Below are positions 9,919 to 18,996 of a DNA stretch of 39,582 bases, piece after piece. Origin of the DNA: Chrysochromulina parva (lineage: Eukaryota; Haptophyta; Prymnesiales; Chrysochromulinaceae); contig PJAB01000123.1 in assembly GCA_002887195.1 (NCBI GenBank), positions 1-39,582 on the forward strand, in the 5' to 3' direction. Numbering within the stretch: position 1 is the first letter of the stretch; each line of letters begins with the position of its first letter. The notes under the pieces were generated by a model. That model was given only the letters and a program-made list of their open reading frames with translations, was not told the origin of the DNA and ran no database searches. Both the position numbers and the translations under genes were made by a program.

Positions 9919-10608
9919 ATGGGCGTGAGTACGCGCAAGCGGCCTGCCACTTCGTCGACGCTCATCCTCGGTACACGCGGCTTGCGCGCACGCCATCGCC
10001 ACTTGCTGCGCGACTTTCTCCGGCTGATGCCGCATGGGCGCACTGGCGGCAAGCTCGGCGTTGACGCCGGCCTCGAGGGCGTCGTGCCGCTCTGTGAGGA
10101 TGCGGACTGCAGCATGGCGCTGCTGCTCGATGCGCGCGATCCGCGCCGGCTTTACCTATGGGCCGCGGGCTGCCCAGACGGCCCGTCGGCCATGTTTCGA
10201 GTCCTCAACGTGCACACCGTCGCCGAGCTCAAGCTGGATGTGCGCAGTGCTGGCAGCTCGCGCAGCTTGCTCTGCTTCGACCAGGGTTTCGAAGCGTGCG
10301 CGGAGCGGCGTGTGCTTAAGGCGCTGCTCACGCGCACTTTTGGCGTACCACGTGGCACCCGCTTGCCACAAGGCGCTGCCGTCGAGCGCGTCCGACACGC
10401 GCTGTGCTTCTCATGGCTCGACGACCGCATTTGGCTGCGCGTCTATCGCTTAGGCATCGGACTCGACGGCACGCGCGACCTCAGCGAGATTGGGCCGCGG
10501 CTCGTGCTCCAGCCGGTGCGCGTGATAGCTTCAGGTTTTTCTGGTGCTATCCTGAGCTCGCACGAGGGCGGCGCGACCAATGTGGCGGGAGAGGAGGACC
10601 CGGACTGA
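9919..10608 (+). CDS. BRX1: BRX1, Brix-domain ribosome biogenesis factor
   Basis: BRX1 is a nucleolar factor needed for assembly of the large (60S) ribosomal subunit. The 229-aa protein starts at ATG 9919; the frame is open upstream only with a GTG. It is nearly all Brix domain. It opens with STLILGTRGLRARHRHLLRD, then LMPHGRTGGKL, LYLWAAGCPDGPSAMFRVLNVHTVAELKL, and LLCFDQGFE. Next come LLTRTFGVPRG and a C-terminal half ending in LSEIGPRLVLQPVRVIASGFSG. All are close to BRX1 rather than to other Brix proteins (Rpf2, Ssf1, Imp4). The long charged C-terminal tail of fungal and animal BRX1 is absent. It is divergent from the tRNA-Sec gene, 278 bp away. Confidence 0.92.
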   Translation: MGVSTRKRPATSSTLILGTRGLRARHRHLLRDFLRLMPHGRTGGKLGVDAGLEGVVPLCEDADCSMALLLDARDPRRLYLWAAGCPDGPSAMFRVLNVHTVAELKLDVRSAGSSRSLLCFDQGFEACAERRVLKALLTRTFGVPRGTRLPQGAAVERVRHALCFSWLDDRIWLRVYRLGIGLDGTRDLSEIGPRLVLQPVRVIASGFSGAILSSHEGGATNVAGEEDPD

Positions 10609-10783
10609 CGATGACGAGAATGAGGCGATCGATCCGGGCATCCGGCGGTCTTTCGAAACATTGCGGGACCGAGATCCTCGATGCACCCTCATCTGAAAAA
10701 ATTCCTATTTAGGCAAGTATCGTCTTCGCTGAATAGAGCGACCTCCTCGTCCTCCCTAACGCTGGTCCCTCACTTCGAGGCCG

Positions 10784-11722
10784 ATGGTCGTCAGATGGTC
10801 GGAGCAGGCGCGAGCCGCGCGAGCCGAGCAGCGAAGCCGAGCCGGGCAGCTGCGCGTGGCACCCCCAACCGCGATGAAGTTGAGCAATGACGTGCGCAGT
10901 GGCCGCATCAAGCTCACACAAGTTGCAGAAAGCTTCTTCGTGCCCAGTGTTCCTATGACGACTGGTCCACATGGTCACAACGTTACTTCTGTTGATTGGG
11001 TCACGACCGAACCCGGTGAGGTGTTCGTGCGCAATGTGTTCGCAAGCGTACTCAGAAATGGGTCTTCCTGCACAAGATCAAAGCTCGTCCTTGACATTGG
11101 TGCCAATGAGGGATACTTTGGGCTTCTGTCAGCATTCTGGGGCTGTCGCACCATATTATTTGAGCCGCAGCCCGGATGCCAGACTCCAATCCATGGCGCC
11201 ATTTTGATCAACGGGCTCTCACATGTCGCGGAGCTCGTGCCACGGCCCGTCTCCAAGACACGATTTCTGATGCCAGTCAAGCAGGATCACAGTTGCGAGG
11301 GCGGCTTCATCGGCGCGGGGAGCACCCACCGCTCGCTGAAGCGCCGCGCGCTGGTGCGCAAGACCACCGTCGAACCCCACAGTACAATCACCCGCGTGCC
11401 GAGTGTGAGCCTTGTGGAGGTCCTGCGACCCGAAGAGCACGTAGAGCTGATCAAGGTCGATGTGGAGGGTGGAGAGCTCTCCGTTCTCGAAGATCTGCTG
11501 CCGTTCATCCGACGACGCCTCGTCCAGAACATTGTGGTCGAGATGACCCCGGGGTGGTGGCCCCGAATCAACGCCACAGCGCTGCTGGTCGAGATGGAGG
11601 AGTTTGGGATGTGGGCGTACACGCAGAACGCACCGGAGACAAGGGTCCCAGCTCTCAAGCTCGCCCACTTCATCAGGACACGGAGACGACGCCCACAGCA
11701 GAATGTGTGGTTTCGTCGCTAA
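10784..11722 (+). CDS. FkbM-family SAM-dependent methyltransferase
   Basis: The 312-aa frame carries a Rossmann methyltransferase of the FkbM type. The SAM-binding motif I is LVLDIGANEGYFGLLSA near residues 103-119, followed by CRTILFEPQP. The conserved acidic motif LIKVDVEGGELSVLEDLL lies near residues 223-240, and VVEMTPGWWP after that. FkbM enzymes methylate hydroxyls of small molecules or glycans, but the substrate cannot be read from the sequence. The start may be ATG 10784 or the in-frame ATG 10874, which skips an Arg/Ala-rich leader from a GC-rich stretch; I report the longer form. The C-terminus is strongly basic. Confidence 0.82.
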   Translation: MVVRWSEQARAARAEQRSRAGQLRVAPPTAMKLSNDVRSGRIKLTQVAESFFVPSVPMTTGPHGHNVTSVDWVTTEPGEVFVRNVFASVLRNGSSCTRSKLVLDIGANEGYFGLLSAFWGCRTILFEPQPGCQTPIHGAILINGLSHVAELVPRPVSKTRFLMPVKQDHSCEGGFIGAGSTHRSLKRRALVRKTTVEPHSTITRVPSVSLVEVLRPEEHVELIKVDVEGGELSVLEDLLPFIRRRLVQNIVVEMTPGWWPRINATALLVEMEEFGMWAYTQNAPETRVPALKLAHFIRTRRRRPQQNVWFRR

Positions 11723-12129
11723 GATCAGTGATCGTCAGGGTGGGCGTGTGCCTGCCTGCCAACGCGCCCGCACGTGCATGCTCGGCTCGATCGAGCTGCA
11801 CACAATTGGCTGCACATAAATCGACTCCGTGCACCGTGGTGGTCGTGCTGGGGGGACGACCCATGTTAGATGTTACATGATTGTTACATTACTAACATGA
11901 TGTCTCCACGGGTCCTGGTGCGACTTGCCGAGATGTCAAATCAACGTGTACGTGAACAAGACGAACGAGACGTCCGATACACCCTGCGCCCCCCACGTTG
12001 TGTCTCCACGGGACCTGTGGCTGTGCGTCTTGCCGAGATGGCAAATTAACGTGAACGTGAACGTGAACGAGACGTCCGATACTTTTCCGTCGCTGCATCT
12101 CTTTGCATCTATCTCATACCGTGAGCTCC
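11723..12129. other. intergenic region with direct repeats, upstream of a membrane hydroxylase
   Basis: Apart from the direct repeats at 11901-12082 there is a small cluster of TGTTACAT-like units at about 11868-11890. No gene is seen. The region should hold the promoter of the gene starting at 12130. Confidence 0.6.
11901..12082 (+). repeat. direct repeat of about 80 bp, period 100 bp
   Basis: Two diverged copies begin at 11901 and 12001 with TGTCTCCACGGG. Both contain CTTGCCGAGATG(T/G)CAAAT(C/T)AACGTG, then a CGTGAAC-rich stretch and GACGAACGAGACGTCCGATAC-like ends (to 11980 and 12082). The second copy has gained tandem GTGAAC hexamers. The copies lie directly upstream of the membrane hydroxylase ATG at 12130, so they could be duplicated promoter DNA. 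Confidence 0.8.
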
Positions 12130-13071
12130 ATGCGGATCGCCCTCTCTGCACTCCTTGCAACGGCCTCGGCCATGCAGGTCCGCCCAGCGTTGCGAAGCGC
12201 GGCACAGCCTATCGCCCGCCGTAGCGAACCTGCAATGGTCGGCACCTTTGGCAAGATTGCGGCGCTGCCGGCTCTCTACGCTCTCATGTCGGCCAACGAG
12301 TACGCAACACATCGCTGGTACCAGCACGAGGAATTCAACCGCGACCACAGCTTCCAGCGTATGTGCCAGCGCATTGCGTTCTGGGTGCGCGGGCGTCCCA
12401 TCTTCCAGCCGGACGGACGGCGCAATCTCATCAAAATCTTCGGCGGTGGCCACGTTGAGCACCATGCGGAAACCTACGACGACATGTCGCTCAAGAAGGA
12501 CCCGCGGTGGAGGCGCACGAAGGCGGCGCTCTCGCTCGACAGCGACGAGTTCCGTGGCACTGCGTTTACGTGGGGGGTGACTGGCCTCATGACGCTGCAG
12601 ATGCTGCCGACGACGCTCCCTGTGTTCGCGCTGCTTGGCTTCAGCCTGATGCAGACGTTCGCCATTCTGCTGCCGGGCATGCTGGTGCACGCGGCGGTGT
12701 GGAACATGCTGCACCCGCCCATGCACGGGCTGCCCCCAGTCCCGTCGCGCTATGGCGTGCCCAGCTTTCTGCTCGCCAAAGTGCGCGACTCGGCCTACTT
12801 CAAATACATTTACGAGAACCACCAGGGCCACCACGTGCTCGGCGGCCAGTGCAACTACAACGTGTGCTGCCCGGGCTTTGATCACGTGGTGGGCACGTAT
12901 TTGCCGTCGGACGTGTGGCAGAAGAAGATGCGCGCTGTCCCGGGCCCCGACGCGACGGAGCGCTGGGGTGTGCCCGTCGAGCCGAAGGGCGTGCCCCAGG
13001 CTCCTATCATCGCGGCGGGGCTTGCGACCGAGGCTGACCTGACACCGACGGCGCTGCTCTACAAGAATTGA
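12130..13071 (+). CDS. histidine-box membrane hydroxylase (fatty acid hydroxylase-like), probably plastid or ER targeted
   Basis: The 313-aa protein begins at ATG 12130; the frame upstream has only a TTG. Residues 1-15 form a signal-like hydrophobic segment (MRIALSALLATASA) followed by an Arg/Ala/Ser stretch, a pattern expected for bipartite plastid targeting. The body has a histidine cluster typical of di-iron membrane oxygenases: ATHRWYQHEE, GGHVEHHAE, LHPPMHG, NHQGHHVLGG and FDHVVGT. Hydrophobic spans lie between them, notably about residues 145-190. This fits the fatty acid hydroxylase/carotenoid hydroxylase superfamily in the broad sense. Box spacing is not that of the sterol C4-methyl oxidases, so the substrate (sterol, fatty acid, carotenoid) is open. 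It sits downstream of duplicated upstream DNA. Confidence 0.72.
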   Translation: MRIALSALLATASAMQVRPALRSAAQPIARRSEPAMVGTFGKIAALPALYALMSANEYATHRWYQHEEFNRDHSFQRMCQRIAFWVRGRPIFQPDGRRNLIKIFGGGHVEHHAETYDDMSLKKDPRWRRTKAALSLDSDEFRGTAFTWGVTGLMTLQMLPTTLPVFALLGFSLMQTFAILLPGMLVHAAVWNMLHPPMHGLPPVPSRYGVPSFLLAKVRDSAYFKYIYENHQGHHVLGGQCNYNVCCPGFDHVVGTYLPSDVWQKKMRAVPGPDATERWGVPVEPKGVPQAPIIAAGLATEADLTPTALLYKN

Positions 13072-13476
13072 GCACAATCGTGGTGGCTACCGGGGACGAA
13101 AATGGATGACGTGCGCTGGGTCCAAGCACAGGAGCGGAGAGGCGGAGGTGTGGTGCTGGCACCATCATGAGTTGCCCATTTTCGTTTTGCTCTTAAGCTG
13201 GCCCGCGATGGCCATCGATGTAGACTGAGTAACCGTGTGTTGACCTGTGGGAAAGGTGGAGAGCAATTTCACGTCGCATCTCCAGCGAAACGCCGAAAAC
13301 TGCCGTGAATCCACTCTCGTGAATCGCTGCCTATTCCGGAAAAGGGTTTTTGCTGTCGCCACCAATGCATCGGAGCGCTCAAACCGGGCCACCAGTACTT
13401 CTCTGCACGGGAGTGGCGGCTGTAGTGAGAGCCTAGCGCGGATCTCCACGACCGTGGGCCACCGAAGCTTCCCGTC
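13072..13476. other. intergenic region upstream of the MFS transporter
   Basis: About 400 bp holding a 3' UTR and the promoter/5' UTR of the MFS gene. Composition is more balanced than in the genes. No ORF or RNA gene is supported. Confidence 0.5.
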
Positions 13477-15231
13477 ATGCCTAGCAAGGGAGATGATGAG
13501 ATCTGGGTGCCCGTGACCATCAACCTGCCGCTCGGCATCACCAAGGGCTTCAATCCCACCGAGTGCGCGCCGCTCCAGCTGCTCTTTGGCCCATTCACCA
13601 TCATCTTGCTCGCGCAGATGTCCAACACCATGCTGCTGTCGGTCGTGCCCTATCTGGTACGCGACGTGGCCAACGGCAACGAGCGCGACGCCGCTGTCAT
13701 CTTCGGCCTGCTACAGTCGACGCTCTGGACGAGCCAGACAGTGCTAGCACCGGTGCTCGGCTATGCGTCGGACCGGCTCGGCAGGAAGCCTGTGATCCTC
13801 CTCTCGCTGATCGTGTCCGGCATCGGCAACCTGGCGCTCTCGGCCTCGCTCAGCAGCACGCACATGATGATCTCGCGCATCATCTCGGGCCTCGGCTTCC
13901 AGATCACTCTCTTCCGCGCATACTTCGCGGACACGTCCGTCAAGAAGGAGAAGGCAGGCAAGTTTGGGCTGATCGGCGTGGTGCAGCAGTTCGCGCTCTT
14001 CGCGGGCCCGGCCATTGGCGGTTTCGTGGGCGACTGGCTCGGCGACCGCTCGGCCACCGCCTCCTCGGGCTTCCTCTTCCTATGCGCTGCGCTCCTCGCA
14101 CTCCTGTGGCGTCCAGACGAGACCAAGGCCGAGGCGAACGACAAGGGGATGGACACGGCCATGGAGGATGGGCAGAAGGACTCGACGCACAAGCGCGTGG
14201 GCGGCATCGAGATGGTCAAGATTGACCTCTCTGGCCAGCGGGGCTGTGAGCCCGACGGCAGAGTCGGCGTGAATGGCGGCGTGAATGGCGGGGATGCCTC
14301 CTGCATGGGTTCGCTCGCGGACAACGCCGTGTGCCGACGGCTGATCAAGGCGTGGCGCTTCGCGCGCTGGCTCGGCGGGTACGATCTGTACCCACTCCTC
14401 TCGCTCAACTTCTTCTTCCGCTTCTCGTTCGCCGCGTACAAGTCCGTCTTCGCGTTCTTCTGCATGGCGATGCTCAAATGGGAGAAGAAGCAGGTGGGCA
14501 TGATCCTTTCGGCGATGGGCCTGGGCGGCATGTTCGTGCAGGGCGTGCTCGTGCGCGTGACCGTGCGCTCGCTCGGCGAGGAGCGCACCCTCTTCGTGGC
14601 CATGGCGGCCGAGTCGATCGGCTTCATCGTCCTCTCGTACGCCCACGGGCTTGCATCGCTCATCCCGGCTCTCAGCCTGATTGCCATCGGGTATGGGCTC
14701 GCGGTGCCCTGCCTGACGACGCTCTTCGCCAACGTGCCGGTCGAGCAGGGCATCATGCAGGGCATCGCCGGTTTCGTCGACCGCTTTGGACAGGCGTTCG
14801 GCCCCATCCTGGGCGGTCTCATCTACCGGCAGCTCGGGGCAGCCAACCTAATGCTCTGCACCGGCCTCGCGCTCGCGGGCATCTCCTCCGTGTGCCTCAT
14901 GTTTATCGGCGACGGCTGCGCGGCGTGGATGCGCGAGGTGTGCTGCTATCACTCGGCGCAAGGCTACCAGACCGTCGAGATGGCGGATCAGCCCCTCGAC
15001 GAGGACGAGGAAGAGATGGCGGAGCTCGAGCCCTCGGACGAGAACGGCAGCCCTAAGGATGGCCCTAAGGATGGGAGCAAAGGCAAGACACCCCTCCGCG
15101 ACCCGAACGCACAAAACGGGGCTCAGAACGTCGGGCCGACGCCCTCGACCGAGAACCTCTGCGGCACTGCGGTGTTCGCTGCGCCCAAGCTGGCGACCAT
15201 GCCAGGCCAAGGCCTCTCCCTCTACAAGTGA
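13477..15231 (+). CDS. major facilitator superfamily transporter (DHA1-like)
   Basis: The 584-aa protein starts at ATG 13477. Two six-helix halves are visible: about residues 30-215 and 300-490, separated by a hydrophilic loop of about 85 residues. Motif A, GYASDRLGRKPVIL, lies in the loop between helices 2 and 3 (near residue 94). ISRIISGLGFQ and GPAIGGFVGDWLG correspond to helices 4 and 5. The second half has RFGQAFGPILGGLIYRQLG. The loop carries a small repeat (GVNGGVNGG, from a duplicated 12-bp unit), and the cytosolic tail is acidic with a repeated PKDGPKDG. The overall layout resembles tetracycline-efflux-like MFS proteins of eukaryotes (MFSD9/MFSD14 relatives). The substrate is unknown. 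Confidence 0.88.
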   Translation: MPSKGDDEIWVPVTINLPLGITKGFNPTECAPLQLLFGPFTIILLAQMSNTMLLSVVPYLVRDVANGNERDAAVIFGLLQSTLWTSQTVLAPVLGYASDRLGRKPVILLSLIVSGIGNLALSASLSSTHMMISRIISGLGFQITLFRAYFADTSVKKEKAGKFGLIGVVQQFALFAGPAIGGFVGDWLGDRSATASSGFLFLCAALLALLWRPDETKAEANDKGMDTAMEDGQKDSTHKRVGGIEMVKIDLSGQRGCEPDGRVGVNGGVNGGDASCMGSLADNAVCRRLIKAWRFARWLGGYDLYPLLSLNFFFRFSFAAYKSVFAFFCMAMLKWEKKQVGMILSAMGLGGMFVQGVLVRVTVRSLGEERTLFVAMAAESIGFIVLSYAHGLASLIPALSLIAIGYGLAVPCLTTLFANVPVEQGIMQGIAGFVDRFGQAFGPILGGLIYRQLGAANLMLCTGLALAGISSVCLMFIGDGCAAWMREVCCYHSAQGYQTVEMADQPLDEDEEEMAELEPSDENGSPKDGPKDGSKGKTPLRDPNAQNGAQNVGPTPSTENLCGTAVFAAPKLATMPGQGLSLYK

Positions 15232-16031
15232 GCGGGCTACGCGGAGCATGAACGACCTGAGAAATGCATGCAGTCGTCGAAGCCCGATACTATGTGGTAC
15301 GTACGTACGCACTCCGGGCAAGGTGGGGCGCCGCCACGCGTGGTGGTATACCCTGGCATGGGGGTGGATTATCTGTAGCATGGTGCGCCGCCGAGGCTGG
15401 CGAGGAGTACGTATGGGAGAGCGGGCAGAGCCTGGCAGAGCCTCCGGCGCGGCTGTAGCGCGGCTTCGCACGGCCGTGGTCTGCGAGGCGAAGCGGCGAG
15501 CCAAGGCGATGCCCGCACGGTCTTTGACTCGTACATGGATGATTCTTGATTGATGTGTACTCTACTACTGGGGGGGGCGCATGGACCGAAGGAGAAAGAG
15601 ATCTGCGGGTCCGCGCGGCGCGGCGCGTCCGGTCGGGACGACGCGCGCGATGGTGAAAACTACGTCGTATTCGGTATAGTGTGAAGTGTCGCGGTCTTCG
15701 ATCGCGGTCTGGTGTGCGTTTTGTACGGCATGTTCCCATGTATACGATACCGCGCGTTCCAGCTTCCACGAGCCCGGTGGCCCGCGCGCCGCGGAGGTGC
15801 ACCGTACTCGCGTACACGGGCCGGTGCGCGCCCGGCCGGCGACGAGGACGCTAGCTTCGTTACATCGGTATACTGCGTCATTTTCCTTCGGTAGTCTGAA
15901 CGGACCCTTACACGGCCGGGCAGTGTCGTTTTCAAATGATCGGGATGGCGCATCGAAGATCCATGATGCCGCATTTGGATTGCACCCACGTTCTCCCTTC
16001 GTCAGGTCGTGGTCGTCTCTTTGAACGTCGA
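15232..16031. other. intergenic region, no gene recognised
   Basis: These 800 bp separate two convergent genes. They contain a G-run at 15571-15578 and GC-rich stretches near 15610-15650 and 15780-15850. Frames here are short and overlapping on both strands with no protein-like features. No RNA gene was recognised. Confidence 0.55.
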
Positions 16032-16982
16032 CTAGACGCTCTTCGCGTCCTGGCGCTTCGCAGCAGCCTTGGCGAGGATGCGCTTCTGCCGCGCGGAGCC
16101 CTCAAACTTGGTGCCCAGCACGGCGTCGGTGATCAGCACGCCAAAGTTGAAGTCAAAGTGCTCGTGGTGCTGGTCGTGGCTCGTCGCTCCGAAGACCGTG
16201 TAGCCGCTGTGGCTGAAGGACGTCGATGTGATCGCGTAGGCCATCCAGAATGCTGCGGAGTACGGATGGCAGTTGGTTAGCGCCGGGCCGAGCACCACGC
16301 CTCCGACATTGCCGATCATGAACTCAAGAGGATTCGCGTACACGCAAGCCACGGCCGTCGGTGCCTTGAAACGGTGGTGGAACTTGTGTATCCACATGTA
16401 GAGGATGGGGTGATGGATGAGCCGGTGCGTCCCATAGAACCACACATCGATCACGATGCCGTGGATCGCGAAGTGGAGCATGGCCGTCGGAAGATCGAAC
16501 TCAGCCTCGACGGCGGTAGCTGGCGTACCACCGCGGAGGTAGCCGTCCCTCTGCAGCACCCAGCATGGGAGCGTCGCGAACCACGAGAAGCAGAGAAGGT
16601 TGATCAGGCCGACACCTACGGCTTGAAGCCACTCTGAAGGTGTGAAGTAATTGCGGTGCCCCTGCACCTTGTGAGCCATCGTCACGCTCGGGAACAGATC
16701 GAGGAGAGTGCAAAAGCCCATCGCGACGACCACGTATGCCGACAGGCCAGAAAGGGCCATTATTGTAAAGGTTCGATCGATAACAGGGTCGTAATATGGG
16801 CGCACAAGATCGGGCATCATCTTTTCGAGGCCCGCTGCAAAAATGTCTTCCAAGGGCAAAACGACTAGCTTGAGAAGGCCGTGCGCGAAGAGACCCGTCA
16901 GGAGTGGACCCACTCCTTGCAAGTAGATGTATTTCAAGACGCCAGAAGACACTGTGGTGAGCAGCGGATGAAGGAGTGGCAT
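16032..16982 (-). CDS. sterol desaturase/C4-methyl sterol oxidase-type fatty acid hydroxylase
   Basis: The 316-aa protein has the three canonical histidine boxes of the ERG25/ERG3/SUR2 superfamily: HRLIHH, then HKFHHRF, then HDQHHEHF. These bind the di-iron centre of an ER-membrane oxygenase. Hydrophobic spans precede and separate them (about residues 10-45, 70-95, 120-145, 165-185, 215-245). Box spacing and the WFYGTHRLIHHP..W.HKFHH context place it with sterol desaturase-type enzymes. A sterol, sphingoid base or alkane-type substrate are all possible. It starts at ATG 16982. The lysine-rich end (KRILAKAAAKRQDAKSV) is not a classical dilysine ER signal. It is divergent from the gene at 17320; the shared upstream DNA carries a repeated CCGGCTCCCC element. 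Confidence 0.87.
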   Translation of the reverse strand: MPLLHPLLTTVSSGVLKYIYLQGVGPLLTGLFAHGLLKLVVLPLEDIFAAGLEKMMPDLVRPYYDPVIDRTFTIMALSGLSAYVVVAMGFCTLLDLFPSVTMAHKVQGHRNYFTPSEWLQAVGVGLINLLCFSWFATLPCWVLQRDGYLRGGTPATAVEAEFDLPTAMLHFAIHGIVIDVWFYGTHRLIHHPILYMWIHKFHHRFKAPTAVACVYANPLEFMIGNVGGVVLGPALTNCHPYSAAFWMAYAITSTSFSHSGYTVFGATSHDQHHEHFDFNFGVLITDAVLGTKFEGSARQKRILAKAAAKRQDAKSV

Positions 16983-17161
16983 ATCGTTGCGGCGTAATCA
17001 CGTCCTAGATACGGCCCGCGTCGCTCAAGGTAGCGTCTCGGGGGTCTTGCAAGACTGCGGCTCGGCGACGCCCAAGTTGTCATCACAGGCGAAGCCCCCC
17101 TTTTCCCAAACAGGATTCAACAGCGGGGTCTCGGAACTCAATACTGACTCAATACGTGTGT

Positions 17162-17207
17162 CCGGCTCCCCCCGGTGTTTTTGAACTGATACATGTACCG
17201 GTTTTAC
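17162..17207 (+). promoter_or_regulatory. dispersed intergenic element CCGGCTCCCCCCGGTGT...TTTGAAC
   Basis: The 17-bp string at 17162-17178 occurs identically at 30103-30119. A near copy at 30125-30142 is also followed by CTTTGAAC and a GTAC-rich stretch, as here (TTTTTGAACTGATACATGTACCGG). Both sites lie in 5' intergenic DNA, here between divergent genes. It could be a shared promoter element or a remnant of a small dispersed repeat. Function is inferred only. Confidence 0.4.
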
Positions 17208-17319
17208 GCTTCAAACACTGGCTATAAGAACGGATGAAGTAGTCGTATTCCTCTTCGTGCATGCATGCAAACGGGGCCAAACGCACGCACCTCAATGCAG
17301 CACCTCTACATGTATTTCC

Positions 17320-17922
17320 ATGGCAGCGCTCGCCCCTCAGTGGCTCGACGCCTTCGATTCGGCCGCGCACGACCTCAAGCGCCAGATGCTACAGACACTG
17401 GTGACCGACTGGCTGGCGAGCATCAAGAGCGCTCAACCATTCATCCATCAACCGAGTGGCCTGCTGCTGCCCCACGCAGCGCTCCTCGAGCTGCTCCAAG
17501 CCGCGGCGAACTCGGCCGCGCGCCGCGTCGTCATCGAAGAGGAGATGTCTGAGTGCTTTGTGGCTGCGCTGCAGCAGCCTCCGGACGTCTACGCTGCATC
17601 CATCGCGATTAATGGTTTCCTTACGAGCACAGACGCCAGTGCCGCTGCTTGCCTCACGGCTCGGCTCGCTGTGGCTCTTGCTGCGGAACGCTCTGAAGCC
17701 TTCATGGGCGGTCTCGAACACCTCTCCGACATCAGTGACGCAGCGCGCACCATGGTCATGCCTGTGCTCCTCGACAGTCTCAAGGCGAGCTTGCTTTCTG
17801 CCCGTCCCAGTTTTGATCACACCGCACGCACGCTCGGCGACATCGCTCGACTAAAGAGTCTGTGCTCATCGTCGCCGTACGAGGCCGCGCTGGCAGCAGC
17901 ATGGCCGCATGCTGGTGGGTGA
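17320..17922 (+). CDS. hypothetical alpha-helical protein
   Basis: This 200-aa frame is not recognised. The first ATG in frame is 17320 (+4 is G); the frame upstream is open only from a GTG at 17257. The protein is Ala/Leu-rich and predicted to be almost all helical, with a basic-acidic cluster RRVVIEEEMSECF and repeated amphipathic helices (AALQQ, AACLTARLAVALAAERSEAF, LLDSLKASLLSA). There is no signal peptide, no transmembrane span and no known motif. It is likely soluble and cytosolic. Codon choice matches its neighbours. It is divergent from the sterol desaturase-type gene. Confidence 0.5.
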   Translation: MAALAPQWLDAFDSAAHDLKRQMLQTLVTDWLASIKSAQPFIHQPSGLLLPHAALLELLQAAANSAARRVVIEEEMSECFVAALQQPPDVYAASIAINGFLTSTDASAAACLTARLAVALAAERSEAFMGGLEHLSDISDAARTMVMPVLLDSLKASLLSARPSFDHTARTLGDIARLKSLCSSSPYEAALAAAWPHAGG

Positions 17923-18996
17923 GGCCCACCGAGTGGAGCGGCGGGCGAGATGTGCCAGATGGCCCGTGCGCCCTACATGTGGTATACATGTGGGGTTGTG
18001 GGGTCTCCGGGGCACACTCGGGGGAGGGTGGAAGTCTTGCGCTCTTGCCGTCCTCGCGTCCTGGCTTGCGGGGCTCGGGGGATCGCGGGCGCGTCGGTCG
18101 CCGCAGCGTCCGCACGCACGGTGTCGTGCAGCACACGCGCACAACACGCCGGCACTTACACGCGCACCGCGACAGTCTCGAGTCGACAATCGTGAATCAA
18201 ATCGAGTGCTGTGCGTGGCATAACCGTGTGGGTGGCTGTAGGGTGGCTGTTCGAGTCGGATCGTCAATCGCGTGACCCGGGCGCGGCGTGCGCGCGACGA
18301 CTCCGAACACGCAACACGCGCGCGCCGGAGCCGCGGAGCGACGCGGCCCGACGCCGAACGCCCGGCCTACACATGGACCGGCATGTGAAAAGTGAACCTG
18401 GCCTCTGGCGAGACGCGGGCGGGGGACGCTTTATTCATTATTGGCTCGTTTTATATAAGCGGTAAATCGTAAAAGACTTACACGTAGACGGGGACCGTGG
18501 GACTAAGACGGGGACTAGTTAGAGATATTGTCACATCGTAGTTGATCGTAGTATATAGTTGCAGTATATAGTCGGTACATGTATGACGTTACCGACGACT
18601 CAGAAACGAAAGAGACGAACAGCCCTGCTGCCCGGCTCGGAGGCAGCAGGGCGGTTTGAAACACGCTGTACGTCTTGCGAACAATCATGCAACTTGTCCG
18701 CAACGCAAACGCCGGCATTACCCTTGCAACGCAAATCGCAAATGCGAAATGGAAATGCGCCCAGCCGCCCGCCGCGCCCGGCCCGCGGGTCGGGTTGCCG
18801 CCGCCGCGGCGACCGGCGAACCCGGCCGTCGCGCGCCCCACCATCTCGCGCGTCGCGGCCCGCCTCGCAACAAAACGGAAAACCCCACCTCGTCAACATA
18901 CTCTCACATTGACGGTATGCTTGCGGTCATGGTATGCTCGCGGGGCAGGCGATAGGGCAAGGCGTATCCGCCGACACGGCAGCACCGCAGCACCGC
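17923..18996. other. intergenic region, no gene recognised
   Basis: About 1.07 kb between convergent genes. It is strongly GC-rich around 18270-18370 and 18750-18870, with an AT-richer part at 18430-18600 (TATATAG repeats near 18550-18570). A perfect 11-bp hairpin at 18622-18652 is listed separately. Small frames on both strands have no protein-like features. Confidence 0.55.
18622..18652. other. perfect 11-bp inverted repeat (hairpin)
   Basis: GCCCTGCTGCC (18622-18632) is the exact reverse complement of GGCAGCAGGGC (18642-18652), with a 9-nt loop. It lies in intergenic DNA between convergent genes, about 345 bp past the PFP 3' end on the minus strand. It may be an RNA hairpin at a 3' end, a structured small RNA, or chance in GC-rich DNA. 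Confidence 0.7.
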
